The position numbers were made by a program, and so were the translations under genes. DNA of 44,452 bases from IMG/VR virus record IMGVR_UViG_3300024265_000017, positions 1-44,452 of that record; one strand, 5' to 3'. Positions 32,348 to 39,502 of this stretch are shown here, in pieces (the first letter of the stretch is position 1; the number at the start of each line of letters is the position of its first letter). The notes beneath the pieces were generated by a model. It saw only the letters and a list, made by a program, of their open reading frames with translations, made no database searches and was not told where the DNA came from. Origin of the DNA: a virus.

Positions 32348-32536
32348 GTGGATAACAAGCCACATAGCATGACGGCTACTGAAAGAGAGGTTATGCTGGT
32401 ACTCGATAGACTGGGGTTAGGGTACGCATGGTATACAAGCGGAAAATTACCGAGTGATACATGCTGTGTAATATGTGGGCTTGAACATGTTGATTTTATT
32501 ATCAACAGAAAACCCTTCCATCTTGAGTGTATATAA
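32348..32536 (+). CDS. Small zinc-binding protein with GTG start, 62 aa
   Basis: GTG 32348 has an ideal AGGAGG 8 bases upstream. The protein has a helical first half (TATEREVMLVLDRLGL) and a C-terminal CCVICG...HVDFIINRKPFHLEC zinc-finger-like end. No family recognised. Confidence 0.65.
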   Translation: MDNKPHSMTATEREVMLVLDRLGLGYAWYTSGKLPSDTCCVICGLEHVDFIINRKPFHLECI

Positions 32537-32585
32537 TGACTAACCGAGAGACTATTGTAATCGTTTGTAATAGAGGTGATATAAT

Positions 32586-32741
32586 ATGAGTATGAATAAC
32601 TGGGTATTTTATAGTGATGATACAATCACCTGTACTGGATGCTTGAAAGATTACCAAGCTGATGATCTACTAACCCCGTGTTCTCACTGTGGACTTGATA
32701 AAGTAAAGGAGCCGAAAGATGAACCAACAGACAGCAGATAA
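32586..32741 (+). CDS. Small zinc ribbon protein, 51 aa
   Basis: The protein has two CxxC pairs (CTGC and CSHC) about 16 residues apart, a treble-clef or ribbon-like zinc site, followed by a charged tail. The ribosome site is GAGGTGA and the 3' end overlaps the next gene by 23 bases in another frame. Unknown function. Confidence 0.65.
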   Translation: MSMNNWVFYSDDTITCTGCLKDYQADDLLTPCSHCGLDKVKEPKDEPTDSR

Positions 32742-33090
32742 GGAAGAAGAGCTGCTCAAGTGGGCAGACGACCACGCCAATGTGATAGAGAATGAATGGA
32801 TGATAAACCTCACGGCTATCAAGGCTCGTATCAAGATGGCGTTCGACTCCCTTGTTAGTGAGGATGAGGGATTTACCAAGCCTTGTGTTTGCGGAAGCAC
32901 TATGCATATACAGCACCATTGGGAGTGCTTGAATTGCAAAAAGGGAATAAAACAAACCGACTCTGAGATAGCCAAGCGGGTGTTTTTAGAATACTGCAAG
33001 ACTATTATTCCAGACTATGAACCAGACACATTAACGCAGGCTTATTTTGACTGGCTAGACAGTCTAGATAGGAGAGAAGATGAACACTAA
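32719..33090 (+). CDS. Small cassette-family protein (SLVSEDE module), 123 aa
   Basis: This protein contains the recurring pieces FDSLVSEDE (about 43-51), EIAKRVFLEYCK and FDWLDS near the C-terminus, with a zinc-like CVCG...CLNC insertion. The same pieces recur in genes at 36679, 39700, 40238 and 42038. AAAGGAG lies before ATG 32719. Function unknown. Confidence 0.7.
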   Translation: MNQQTADKEEELLKWADDHANVIENEWMINLTAIKARIKMAFDSLVSEDEGFTKPCVCGSTMHIQHHWECLNCKKGIKQTDSEIAKRVFLEYCKTIIPDYEPDTLTQAYFDWLDSLDRREDEH

Positions 33091-33280
33091 ACTTTGGGAC
33101 GTTAGCCTAAGATGGTGCAACTACGAATCACCCCGACTTGAGGTAACCCTGTTCCACTACGTCAAAGGCGATGCTATATATTTTGTGTATATACAATTAT
33201 ACAAGCTGGTGTTTAGCTTTCATTTTGATTTGCATGAGCGACACCTTCGCAACACTGGATACTACGATATGAGAGGATGA
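33080..33280 (+). CDS. Hypothetical protein, 66 aa
   Basis: Overlaps the previous stop by 11 bases with GGAG upstream. Beta-prone and aromatic (RLEVTLFHYVKGDAIYFVYI, KLVFSFHFDLHERHL). The pattern resembles the 43-residue product at 40110. Unknown function. Confidence 0.6.
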   Translation: MNTKLWDVSLRWCNYESPRLEVTLFHYVKGDAIYFVYIQLYKLVFSFHFDLHERHLRNTGYYDMRG

Positions 33281-33281
33281 C

Positions 33282-33458
33282 ATGAATGAATGGAAATGTA
33301 TTGACCTGGAATGTACTCATTGGGACGGAGACAGGTGTGCTCTTGGATTTTGTGAACCGGATATACCGAAGCAAGATAGGTGTCCCGAATGTGGCTTAAC
33401 AAAAAAGTATCATTGGTACGGGTGCAGTAGGGATAAAGGAAATATAAACGAGGACTAA
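33282..33458 (+). CDS. Cys-rich small protein, 58 aa
   Basis: Seven cysteines (C6, C11, C19, C24, C34, C37, C48) with a CPEC pair in the middle suggest one or two zinc sites. It starts at ATG 33282, 2 bases after the preceding stop. Unknown function. Confidence 0.6.
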   Translation: MNEWKCIDLECTHWDGDRCALGFCEPDIPKQDRCPECGLTKKYHWYGCSRDKGNINED

Positions 33459-33464
33459 ACCTGA

Positions 33465-33499
33465 CGTGCAAATCAGCTTTAGTAACATTACTTTGCACG
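33465..33499. other. Inverted repeat downstream of Cys-rich gene
   Basis: CGTGCAAA (33465-33472) and TTTGCACG (33492-33499) form a perfect 8-bp stem with a 19-base loop. No T run adjoins. It lies in the 142-bp gap before the gene at 33601, which also holds a GGGG-AATAAA-CCCC hairpin near 33537. Confidence 0.45.
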
Positions 33500-33571
33500 A
33501 TAACAAATTAAATGTTACGGTTTGTGTAGATGTAGGGGAATAAACCCCCCTTATTTCAACCAAACGTACAG

Positions 33572-33589
33572 TTTCAACAAATGTTGAAA
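33572..33589. promoter_or_regulatory. 18-bp palindrome overlapping ribosome site
   Basis: TTTCAACAAATGTTGAAA has 8-bp perfect arms around AA. Its half-site AACA/TGTT matches the operators at 15894, 28073 and 30130, though the outer bases differ. It abuts the GGAG ribosome site of the gene at 33601, so it may act as an operator or as an RNA hairpin that controls translation. Confidence 0.5.
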
Positions 33590-33600
33590 GGAGTAACACA

Positions 33601-33819
33601 ATGAGAAAATATTTTTGTGACAGGTGCGAAAACCACATCATCGCTTATAGTGAAGACATGCACGTTGCAGTAATCCCAAGGGTTGTCCTCGACGGAAGGA
33701 GGAAAGGGGAACCGGACACGTCTTCCACTAAGGACTTATGCGTAGGGTGTATATACTGGCTGGAAAAATGGATAGATGGCGAGGTGTACTTCTCGGTAAA
33801 GGACCCAACCGATAACTAA
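33601..33819 (+). CDS. Small zinc-binding protein, 72 aa
   Basis: Starts with KYFCDRCENH and has a second CVGC pair at about residues 48-51, a split zinc ribbon. The rest is beta-prone with WIDGEVYFSV at the end. Preceded by the palindrome at 33572-33589 and ribosome site GGAG. No function known. Confidence 0.65.
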   Translation: MRKYFCDRCENHIIAYSEDMHVAVIPRVVLDGRRKGEPDTSSTKDLCVGCIYWLEKWIDGEVYFSVKDPTDN

Positions 33820-33856
33820 CTTGCCCTACTAACTATCTATTACAAGGAGTATGGAT

Positions 33857-34036
33857 ATGAAAGAACTTGTGGAAGTGTTGGGCTACACTATACTAGAATT
33901 GGAACACTTTATTATTTACTTCAAAGAAAACGAGGGGAGCGACACTTTGGTACGAACGGTTGCATTCCTTGAAGCCGAGAATAAGCAGCTCAAAGAAGCA
34001 ATCAAACGACTGGCAGACATTGTAAGGTATCTATAA
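33857..34036 (+). CDS. Small helical protein, paralogue of 34765
   Basis: ATG 33857 is preferred over ATG 33851 because of AAGGAG spacing. The 59-residue product shares LGYTI.ELEHFIIYFKENE and RTVAFLEAENKQ with the gene at 34765, separated by three genes, so the pair arose by recent duplication. Likely a coiled-coil protein. Function unknown. Confidence 0.65.
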   Translation: MKELVEVLGYTILELEHFIIYFKENEGSDTLVRTVAFLEAENKQLKEAIKRLADIVRYL

Positions 34037-34050
34037 GGAGGAATAACAAG

Positions 34051-34296
34051 ATGACTATCGGATTTCAAACAGGCAATAGTAGCTGGAAAGGGGTGCGCGT
34101 GAGGCGAGGAATAGAACACGGCAAGATCGTAAGCGACTATAATGACAGGTTTAGAACGCTCAGTGTGAGGATGGAAAACGGAAACGAGCGAGAGATTGTT
34201 CTGAATAATATGGGGGCAGATTTGAACCAAGAAGAATTGTCTAAGTGGGAGTGGTACTGGGATAAGACAGAAGATAAAAAATGGTATCGCTTTTAA
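34051..34296 (+). CDS. Hypothetical protein, 81 aa
   Basis: The segment GVRVRRGIEHGKIVSDYND followed by LSVRMENGNEREIVLNNMG suggests a small SH3-like or KOW-like beta barrel; the end WEWYWDKTEDKKWYRF is strongly aromatic. AAGGAGG is upstream. Not recognised. Confidence 0.65.
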   Translation: MTIGFQTGNSSWKGVRVRRGIEHGKIVSDYNDRFRTLSVRMENGNEREIVLNNMGADLNQEELSKWEWYWDKTEDKKWYRF

Positions 34297-34306
34297 GGAG
34301 AATAGA

Positions 34307-34462
34307 ATGACAACACTAACACTTGATGTAATCGTTTATACTGACTGGCCTCTCACTTGTGTTCATTGTGGGAGTGACAAGCTAATCCACTCAGAATATA
34401 AACAAGATGTAAGATGTCAATGCTGCGGAGAGTGGCAACTAGAGGAGGAATCTAATGACTGA
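34307..34462 (+). CDS. Small zinc ribbon protein, 51 aa
   Basis: CVHC and CQCC about 20 residues apart form a likely zinc ribbon. AAGGAG precedes ATG 34307 and the stop overlaps the next start by 8 bases. Function unknown. Confidence 0.65.
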   Translation: MTTLTLDVIVYTDWPLTCVHCGSDKLIHSEYKQDVRCQCCGEWQLEEESND

Positions 34463-34718
34463 TGTAAACCACTTACAAGAAGCGAAGAATTGGACAGAAA
34501 GAGCTACTATGTCAGAAAGTGGCGATCAAGGTTCAATGGCTGATATTGGAAAGAACCACGCCCTGATCTATATTGCTGAACAGCTTGCAATACAGAATCA
34601 ACCAGAAAACTTATGCCAATCATGCTCACATCTTGAAATGTATTGTCCTATGTTCAAGGAAACAAAAACCCACAACAGAATCACAACTGATTGCACTAGT
34701 CACGAGGAGGACAAATGA
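34455..34718 (+). CDS. Hypothetical protein with CxxC tail, 87 aa
   Basis: A helical first part (NHLQEAKNWTERATMSESGD, KNHALIYIAEQLAIQ) resembles small phage and actinobacterial proteins with an H-x-x-EA-x-x helix followed by an AEQLAI helix. A Cys-rich end (CQSCSHLEMYC) follows. GGAGG precedes ATG 34455. Unknown function. Confidence 0.65.
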   Translation: MTDVNHLQEAKNWTERATMSESGDQGSMADIGKNHALIYIAEQLAIQNQPENLCQSCSHLEMYCPMFKETKTHNRITTDCTSHEEDK

Positions 34719-34768
34719 TATACCGATGTGCTTGTGATAAGCCAGAGTTTCAAGGAGACACCAAATGA
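34715..34768 (+). CDS. Possible 17-residue translated peptide
   Basis: ATG 34715 overlaps the previous stop (ATGA), has GAGGAGG upstream and its own stop overlaps the ATG at 34765. The product includes CAC and may simply couple translation of its neighbours. Confidence 0.35.
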   Translation: MIYRCACDKPEFQGDTK

Positions 34769-34962
34769 ATGACATGCGAGTGCTTGGATACACTATCCCA
34801 GAGCTAGAACACTTTATTATTTACTTCAAAGAAAACGAGGGAAGCGATAACCTAATACGAACAGTTGCATTTCTTGAAGCTGAGAACAAGCAATTCAGAA
34901 GTACTATTAAAAATCTCCGCGAAGGCTTCCGCGCGATAGCTGATTTCTGGGTTGGCAGATGA
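34765..34962 (+). CDS. Small helical protein, paralogue of 33857
   Basis: The 65-residue product repeats LGYTIPELEHFIIYFKENE and RTVAFLEAENKQ of the gene at 33857, with a different basic C-terminus (KNLREGFRAIADFW). It is the last gene of the rightward unit; only 22 bases separate it from the convergent minus gene and no hairpin is visible there. Confidence 0.65.
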   Translation: MNDMRVLGYTIPELEHFIIYFKENEGSDNLIRTVAFLEAENKQFRSTIKNLREGFRAIADFWVGR

Positions 34963-34984
34963 ATCCACATAACACTACTTGCGC

Positions 34985-35668
34985 TCAATCCACATCATAG
35001 AACTCACCTTCTTCGGCCTCAATGACAGACTTCTTGTTATCAATTTCCTTATCAAGCTTATCAAGAAGTTTGTCTATTGTTTCTAATGACCTGACCGCTA
35101 CCTCTTTGACGTCCGGTAGTCCATCAAGTATCCCCTGTTCTTTGTCTTGCTTGTCCCAATAATATTTGAACAAGTTCAACGCTTCTTTCGGGTTTTTCTT
35201 TTCGTCAATAAAGCCGGCTACCCATACTGCCAGCGCAGCTACAACTTGTGCATCTTTACCTTTTGTATCGTCAAGGATTTCGATGCCCTTATCTTTAAAC
35301 CAAGTAGCAAGCGCATCAGTAGCAGCACTCTTTCTCTGCTCGTGCCTTATCCGCGTACCTTCAAGCGGGGTAATACCAAACTCTTTGTTGAGTGTGTACT
35401 TGTCTTCTCTGAATGTACCAGCAGGATATATCAAGCCAGCCCAACCAGCTTGTAATCCAACCCCATTCACACCCACTGTTACAATACCATCAGGAGGTAC
35501 ACAATAACCCTCTAGGTCAGTAAGAATAAGCGGGTTATCGTTCTTCTTGTCCTCTTTGTAGTTACATCTCAACTCATCGAATGATGTTGGTGTTGGTTCA
35601 TCTACACCGTATCTTGGCAAGTCATCTATGGCTGTGAAGTCTGCTTTCGTTAGTCGTTTGTCTGTCAT
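34985..35668 (-). CDS. Hypothetical protein, 227 aa
   Basis: Start placed at ATG 35668. The N-terminal half has PLILTDLEGYCVPPDGIV and GVGLQAGWAGLIYP, and the C-terminal third is helical and charged (FKYYWDKQDKEQGILD, IDKLLDKLDKEID). This acidic, coiled C-terminus fits a protein-protein interaction role. No family recognised. It is the last gene of the leftward 38-35 kb unit and overlaps the upstream gene by 4 bases. Confidence 0.6.
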   Translation of the reverse strand: MTDKRLTKADFTAIDDLPRYGVDEPTPTSFDELRCNYKEDKKNDNPLILTDLEGYCVPPDGIVTVGVNGVGLQAGWAGLIYPAGTFREDKYTLNKEFGITPLEGTRIRHEQRKSAATDALATWFKDKGIEILDDTKGKDAQVVAALAVWVAGFIDEKKNPKEALNLFKYYWDKQDKEQGILDGLPDVKEVAVRSLETIDKLLDKLDKEIDNKKSVIEAEEGEFYDVD

Positions 35669-35967
35669 ATCGCCCAATCTATCCCTATATAATATCTTTT
35701 TATATTGCTGTTGTTCTTAAAGCAAAGGTATACATCAGTGTCCTCTCTTGGACCATAACACATTGAACAATAATCCCCATACTCACCCTTGATGTACTCA
35801 CCTCTACAATAAGCACAGTATGATGGCTTGTGAATATCATCGCAAATCCATAGACCACGGGGTGTGCCGACATTAACGCCTCTGTAATTGACAACGCTGA
35901 CATACTCGTCATTTTTCCATTCGTAAACCGGAGGCTTATAGTCTCCGTAACAATTCTGTCTACTCAC
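35665..35967 (-). CDS. Zinc-binding small protein with GTG start, 100 aa
   Basis: GTG 35967 overlaps the upstream stop and has GGAG nearby. CAYC and CSMC pairs about 16 residues apart (SYCAYCRGEYIKGEYGDYC) make a treble-clef-like zinc site. The rest is aromatic and beta-prone. Unknown function. Confidence 0.65.
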   Translation of the reverse strand: MSRQNCYGDYKPPVYEWKNDEYVSVVNYRGVNVGTPRGLWICDDIHKPSYCAYCRGEYIKGEYGDYCSMCYGPREDTDVYLCFKNNSNIKRYYIGIDWAI

Positions 35968-36095
35968 CTACACTCCTCCATATAATAGCTTGTTGATACT
36001 AGTTCACGCGCGACTACCGAAATATAGTAGGCAGACACACCAACAAGCACAACAATACAAGCAGTTATAATCAAAGATGTTATGATGTTCTTCAT
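35964..36095 (-). CDS. Single-span small membrane protein, 43 aa
   Basis: MKNIITSLIITACIVVLVGV and SAYYISVV form one membrane helix followed by a short polar tail. It overlaps both neighbours by 4 bases, and GGAG precedes ATG 36095. Possible membrane-targeting early protein; function unknown. Confidence 0.6.
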   Translation of the reverse strand: MKNIITSLIITACIVVLVGVSAYYISVVARELVSTSYYMEECR

Positions 36096-36259
36096 TGCTC
36101 CTCCTCGTAGTCTTCTTCGTCCAGTTCGTAGAACTCTAATGTAGCGTTTGGATTAAAAAGCCAGATTGTTTTCCCCGTTCCATCACACAGACCATACGCT
36201 TCTTGTAAGGTGCTGCAAGGATTTTCAAGCGTTCCTCTTTCTGCTGTTTTTTCATCCAT
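36092..36259 (-). CDS. Acidic small protein, 55 aa
   Basis: ATG 36259 overlaps the upstream stop (ATGA) and has GGAGGAG upstream. The product has LQEAYGLCDGTGKTIWLFNP and a strongly acidic end (ELDEEDYEEEQ). A second start in another frame (ATG 36255) is less likely because this frame is coupled at both ends. Confidence 0.55.
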   Translation of the reverse strand: MDEKTAERGTLENPCSTLQEAYGLCDGTGKTIWLFNPNATLEFYELDEEDYEEEQ

Positions 36260-36486
36260 CACTCCTCCTTCTTGCTGTTGAGCCAGTCTTCAAAGTTCGC
36301 CCCATCGTAGGTCGAGTAAAACTTATCATCAATGTCATTCTCGCTGAACTCGTACCACACTTCCTCTGCAATCTCATACCGCAGGGCTGGATCATCAAGG
36401 TAATCACACAAAGCATAGAAAGCTATCCAACCGTCCATTTCTGTATCCACTAGATGATTGCTATAATCCTTTATCTTCTCTATCAT
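36259..36486 (-). CDS. Cassette-family protein (MIEKI ... WLNSKKEE), 75 aa
   Basis: The start at ATG 36486 follows AAGGAGGAAGC. That ribosome site plus the first codons are repeated at 43456-43480. The protein has MIEKIKDYSNHL, RYEIAEEVWYEF and the terminal DWLNSKKEE, modules shared with 43469 and 43948. Function unknown. Confidence 0.7.
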   Translation of the reverse strand: MIEKIKDYSNHLVDTEMDGWIAFYALCDYLDDPALRYEIAEEVWYEFSENDIDDKFYSTYDGANFEDWLNSKKEE

Positions 36487-36692
36487 GCTTCCTCCTTCCA
36501 TGCTTGATACTCACGCTCGCCTCTATCGCCTGACTTGTTACAGTTAGGACAAGGTATTTCTTCTCCGTCTACTTCAATCATGCGGAACGGATCACAACAA
36601 ACTTGACAACCTAAACTATGCCCCCACTTGGGAGTTCTGTGTTCCATGATTGCCTCGTCCCACTCTCTAAGCGTGATGTCAAGTTGTGTCAT
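36483..36692 (-). CDS. Small zinc ribbon protein, 69 aa
   Basis: CQVCC and CPNCN about 23 residues apart form a zinc ribbon between helical ends (LDITLREWDEAIMEHR and EREYQAWKEEA). It overlaps both neighbours by 4-14 bases. Function unknown. Confidence 0.65.
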   Translation of the reverse strand: MTQLDITLREWDEAIMEHRTPKWGHSLGCQVCCDPFRMIEVDGEEIPCPNCNKSGDRGEREYQAWKEEA

Positions 36693-37032
36693 TACCTTCC
36701 TTGTCTAGCCAGCCTCCAAATGTTGGAAACGCCGTATAAGTTTCATGTTGATTATTCCTTTCTATAATTGGCTTATAATAAGCATCGCTTTCTTTTTTAT
36801 ATCTCCCCCATACCCGCTTGGCTATCTCCTTCTCATCCACGGCTTCCATCACAGCATTTACTCCATCTGCGTAGGCTTGGTCGTACATCTCCTTATCAGA
36901 GGGGAGGGAATTGAGTTGTTGTTCAAGGTCTTTGATTGACCACTTATCATCTTCCTCGATGTTCTCAAAAAAAGCAATTACATCGTCAATGTCTACTAGC
37001 CTTATCTTATCTGCTTCGTCTCTGGATAACAT
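36679..37032 (-). CDS. Cassette-family protein (EIAKRV ... WLDKEGN), 117 aa
   Basis: The product contains LEQQLNSLPSDKEMYDQAYA (a variant of the NSLVSEDE module), EIAKRVWGRYKK and the terminal FGGWLDKEGN. Similar pieces are in 32719, 39700, 42038 and 42310. The ribosome site GGAGG lies before ATG 37032. Function unknown. Confidence 0.65.
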   Translation of the reverse strand: MLSRDEADKIRLVDIDDVIAFFENIEEDDKWSIKDLEQQLNSLPSDKEMYDQAYADGVNAVMEAVDEKEIAKRVWGRYKKESDAYYKPIIERNNQHETYTAFPTFGGWLDKEGNDTT

Positions 37033-37033
37033 A

Positions 37034-37192
37034 TCAAGCCTCCCTGCTCATTTCTTGATGCTCTACTTCTCGGCACTTATCACAAAATACAGACAAGCCC
37101 TGACACTCACAGTACCACGGCTCTTTGTCATTATCTAATTCTTCCGCACACTTGTCCTCATAATCCTGCATACTATCAAGCTCGTGTGTCAT
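37034..37192 (-). CDS. Cys-rich small protein, 52 aa
   Basis: WYCECQG and FCDKC make a likely zinc site, flanked by acidic helices. ATG 37192 overlaps the upstream stop, and GGAGG is upstream. Function unknown. Confidence 0.6.
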   Translation of the reverse strand: MTHELDSMQDYEDKCAEELDNDKEPWYCECQGLSVFCDKCREVEHQEMSREA

Positions 37193-37371
37193 CTATACCT
37201 CCAATCACTATACCACTCACAAAACCAAACAGGTACACGTGTCCAAAACCACATACTCAACGTTGCTTTGCCAGTTCCCTTGCAGTAAGGACATCGTTCC
37301 CACTCGTCCACATAGTCCATGTCATAATTTTCACGCCATCCACCTTCACCTGCACACGCTTCGCATTTCAT
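37189..37371 (-). CDS. DnaJ-type zinc finger protein, 60 aa
   Basis: CEACAGEGG and CPYCKGTGK are two CxxCxGxG repeats as in the DnaJ zinc domain, separated by an acidic YDMDYVDEWE segment. The C-terminal half is Trp-rich and may touch membranes (WFWTRVPVWFCEWY). It overlaps the 218-residue gene by 4 bases. Confidence 0.7.
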   Translation of the reverse strand: MKCEACAGEGGWRENYDMDYVDEWERCPYCKGTGKATLSMWFWTRVPVWFCEWYSDWRYR

Positions 37372-38024
37372 GCTGGCTCCACCTGTTTGATGTTCTGGTA
37401 GATTACATCTGAGTTCTTGCCCTTCACACCAAGTATGTAGAGTAATACGTTACCACCTGGTATCGGTGCTTTATCTACTTGTGCTGGAGACCAATGAAAC
37501 ATTTTATTGAACTCATCTTTCGCCCAGTCTTGTCCGTAGTAATATCCTGCTACTGCCTTATCACTACTTCCACTAAAGAAGTTTATGAACTGCTTGCCAT
37601 CCCATGAATAAGTCTCAGCACGTACTTGATAGCTGTCGTTCTCTCTTATCTCTTCAAGTTTACCTGGCTTCATACCAAGATAGTTGTGTCCTTCTGGAAT
37701 TTCTAACAAGCCACTTGCTATTGATGCTACTTCTTCTGGTGTAACATAAGTTACTTCACCACCAAGCTGTTTAGCCTGTGCGAGTACGGACACTGGTTCT
37801 TGTGGGTCAGTGGGATATTTTGATGCTGGCTTGTCAAGCTCTGCCTTGTTGTAGTCCCTTACAAAAGGTATAGCTCCTTCTTGAATCGCTAACGCAATAG
37901 TCGCTTGTAAATCTACGTATGATTCAAGTGAAGTTTCTTTCCTTGATGTAAGGCTGTGCTGAAATCCATCCTTGTCTATGAACGATGTAAAATCTATTCC
38001 ACCTGCGTATTCTGTTTTAGCCAT
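37368..38024 (-). CDS. Hypothetical protein, 218 aa, first gene of leftward unit
   Basis: I do not recognise it. It has a polar N-terminus (TEYAGGIDFTSFIDKDGFQH), a helical middle (LQATIALAIQEGAIPFVRDY), and a C-terminal part rich in aromatic strands (SYQVRAETYSWDGKQFINFF, NVLLYILGVKGKN). As the promoter-proximal gene of an early unit it should be strongly expressed; a DNA-binding role such as an SSB substitute can only be guessed. AAGGAG precedes ATG 38024. Confidence 0.6.
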   Translation of the reverse strand: MAKTEYAGGIDFTSFIDKDGFQHSLTSRKETSLESYVDLQATIALAIQEGAIPFVRDYNKAELDKPASKYPTDPQEPVSVLAQAKQLGGEVTYVTPEEVASIASGLLEIPEGHNYLGMKPGKLEEIRENDSYQVRAETYSWDGKQFINFFSGSSDKAVAGYYYGQDWAKDEFNKMFHWSPAQVDKAPIPGGNVLLYILGVKGKNSDVIYQNIKQVEPA

Positions 38025-38047
38025 TTGATTTCTCCTTGTTATGTTAG

Positions 38048-38076
38048 ATAGTATACCACAACTAATAACTTGTCAA
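38048..38076 (-). promoter_or_regulatory. Early leftward promoter
   Basis: TTGACA (38071-38076) with TACTAT 17 bases later (38048-38053; TATACT at 15 bases overlaps it). The leader GGTATACTATCTA ... AACAAGGAG is shared with the promoter at 29560-29590. Confidence 0.7.
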
Positions 38077-38117
38077 GCAACTCTTATAAAACGTTAACAA
38101 TTAGAACTTGACAGGCA

Positions 38118-38126
38118 TGATATAAT
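38118..38126 (+). promoter_or_regulatory. Extended -10 promoter for methyltransferase/replication operon
   Basis: TGATATAAT at 38118-38126 is a TG-extended -10 box. A TTGACA lies too close (7-base spacing) to serve as its -35. AAGGAG and ATG 38149 follow. It forms a divergent pair with the promoter at 38048-38076. Confidence 0.6.
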
Positions 38127-38148
38127 GTTACCATATCAAGGAGTAGGC

Positions 38149-38760
38149 ATGAGATTATTAGATTTATTTTGCTGTGCTGGTGGGGCAGCAATGGGTTATC
38201 ATCGAGCAGGATTTGAGGTGGTAGGCGTTGACATAAACCCGCAACCTAACTATCCATTTGAGTTCATCCAGGCTGATGCCCTTGATTATCTTTGGGGTCA
38301 CTGGGATGAGTTTGACGCGATTCATGCCAGTCCACCGTGCCAAAAGTTCAGCGCAATGCAACATATCCACAAAAACAAAGACAAGCATCCCGACTTGATA
38401 ACACCTACCGCCAAGTTGCTGAACAAAATAAACATACCTTATGTCATAGAAAACGTAGTGGGTGCGCCGTTACGGATTGATCTTCTTCTATGTGGTACTA
38501 TGTTTGGGCTTCCGATAGCGAACCATAGAATATTTGTTAGCAATGTGCCAATGCCATTATTGACTATGGTTTGTAAGCATGAGAATTTATACGACCCTTA
38601 TCACGGCGGGGAAATGGGGAGGGGCGAGAGAGAAAAGAGAAGCGCAGCAATAGGGGTTGACTGGTTCATGACTAGGCCGGAAGTTAGAGAGGCTATACCT
38701 CCAGTATACACAGAATTTATTGGCAAGATACTTTATAAGCACTTACAGGAGAACAAATGA
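38149..38760 (+). CDS. C5-cytosine DNA methyltransferase (short phage type)
   Basis: Motif I LDLFCCAGGAAMGYHRAGF, a GVDI acidic SAM-binding turn, motif IV SPPCQKFSAM with catalytic C64, motif VI VIENVVGAP, motif VIII-like CGTMFGL...NHRIF and a terminal EAIPPVYTEFIG are all visible. It transfers methyl from SAM to cytosine C5 in DNA, probably to protect the phage from host restriction. At 203 residues it is shorter than typical enzymes and has little room for a target-recognition domain. ATG 38149 follows AAGGAG; it overlaps the replication gene by 4 bases. Confidence 0.88.
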   Translation: MRLLDLFCCAGGAAMGYHRAGFEVVGVDINPQPNYPFEFIQADALDYLWGHWDEFDAIHASPPCQKFSAMQHIHKNKDKHPDLITPTAKLLNKINIPYVIENVVGAPLRIDLLLCGTMFGLPIANHRIFVSNVPMPLLTMVCKHENLYDPYHGGEMGRGEREKRSAAIGVDWFMTRPEVREAIPPVYTEFIGKILYKHLQENK

Positions 38761-39494
38761 GCAAGCTACTAATAAACGAACACCCACTAATGGTACTGCC
38801 TAGACTTGCTAGTAAAATAGGACTGAATGAGGCGTTGATACTTCAACAACTACACTACTGGCTACTCACAAGCTCGGTTGAGAAGGATAATAAGAGGTGG
38901 GTATACAACACGTATAAGGACTGGCAAGAACAGTTCCCATTCTGGAGCATTAGCACCATTGGCAGGATATTCCGCAGCCTAGAAGAAAAGAAACTGGTAG
39001 TAACAAAGCAGTTCAACGTGAGCGGTTGGGACCAGACCAAATGGTACACTATTGATTATCAAAATGACACACTCGATAGTGAGGAAACGACACCTTCGAC
39101 AGAGCCAAATGAGAACACTCTCATTAAAGAGACTAATAAAAAGACTAATACCAAAAAGGGTGATTTGCTTGACGGTATGCTTGCTTATTCAGGGAAGCCT
39201 GACAAGCTACATGGAGTGCCAGACATTCATGCTGAGTTGATGCGTCCGTTCTGTGAGTTCTATCGCTATCCATTCAAGGATGAGGTCAAGGCCTGGACAG
39301 CACAGGTTGATGTATGGTTGAGCCGTGGGTATAAGCCGCAGAATGTTGTAAGTGCTTGTAAGTACGTGAGTGAACGTAGGGACTGGGAGTATTTCCAGCC
39401 AGCCAGCATATTGAAGGCGTTTGGCAAGCAAGACAACAAGACTGACGACTTGGAAGCAAAGAACGAAGAACTAAAGAAGCTGCATTACACATAG
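38757..39494 (+). CDS. Replication initiation / helicase loader-like protein
   Basis: The 245-residue protein has an N-terminal winged helix pattern (LPRLASKIGLNEALILQQLH, SISTIGRIFRSLEEKKLVV), an acidic linker and a C-terminal helical domain (FYRYPFKDEVKAWTAQVDVW, SACKYVSERRDWEYFQPASI). This is the layout of DnaD-like replication proteins that open the origin and load DnaB. The helicase gene lies 1.2 kb downstream in the same operon. Candidate origins are nearby in the small-gene region, but none is certain. Confidence 0.7.
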   Translation: MSKLLINEHPLMVLPRLASKIGLNEALILQQLHYWLLTSSVEKDNKRWVYNTYKDWQEQFPFWSISTIGRIFRSLEEKKLVVTKQFNVSGWDQTKWYTIDYQNDTLDSEETTPSTEPNENTLIKETNKKTNTKKGDLLDGMLAYSGKPDKLHGVPDIHAELMRPFCEFYRYPFKDEVKAWTAQVDVWLSRGYKPQNVVSACKYVSERRDWEYFQPASILKAFGKQDNKTDDLEAKNEELKKLHYT

Positions 39495-39502
39495 GAGGAA
39501 TG

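Noticed and set aside
38101-38126. TTGACA plus TATAAT as a standard promoter upstream of the C5 methyltransferase
   Set aside because: The spacing is only 7 bases; the TATAAT is better explained as an extended -10 box.
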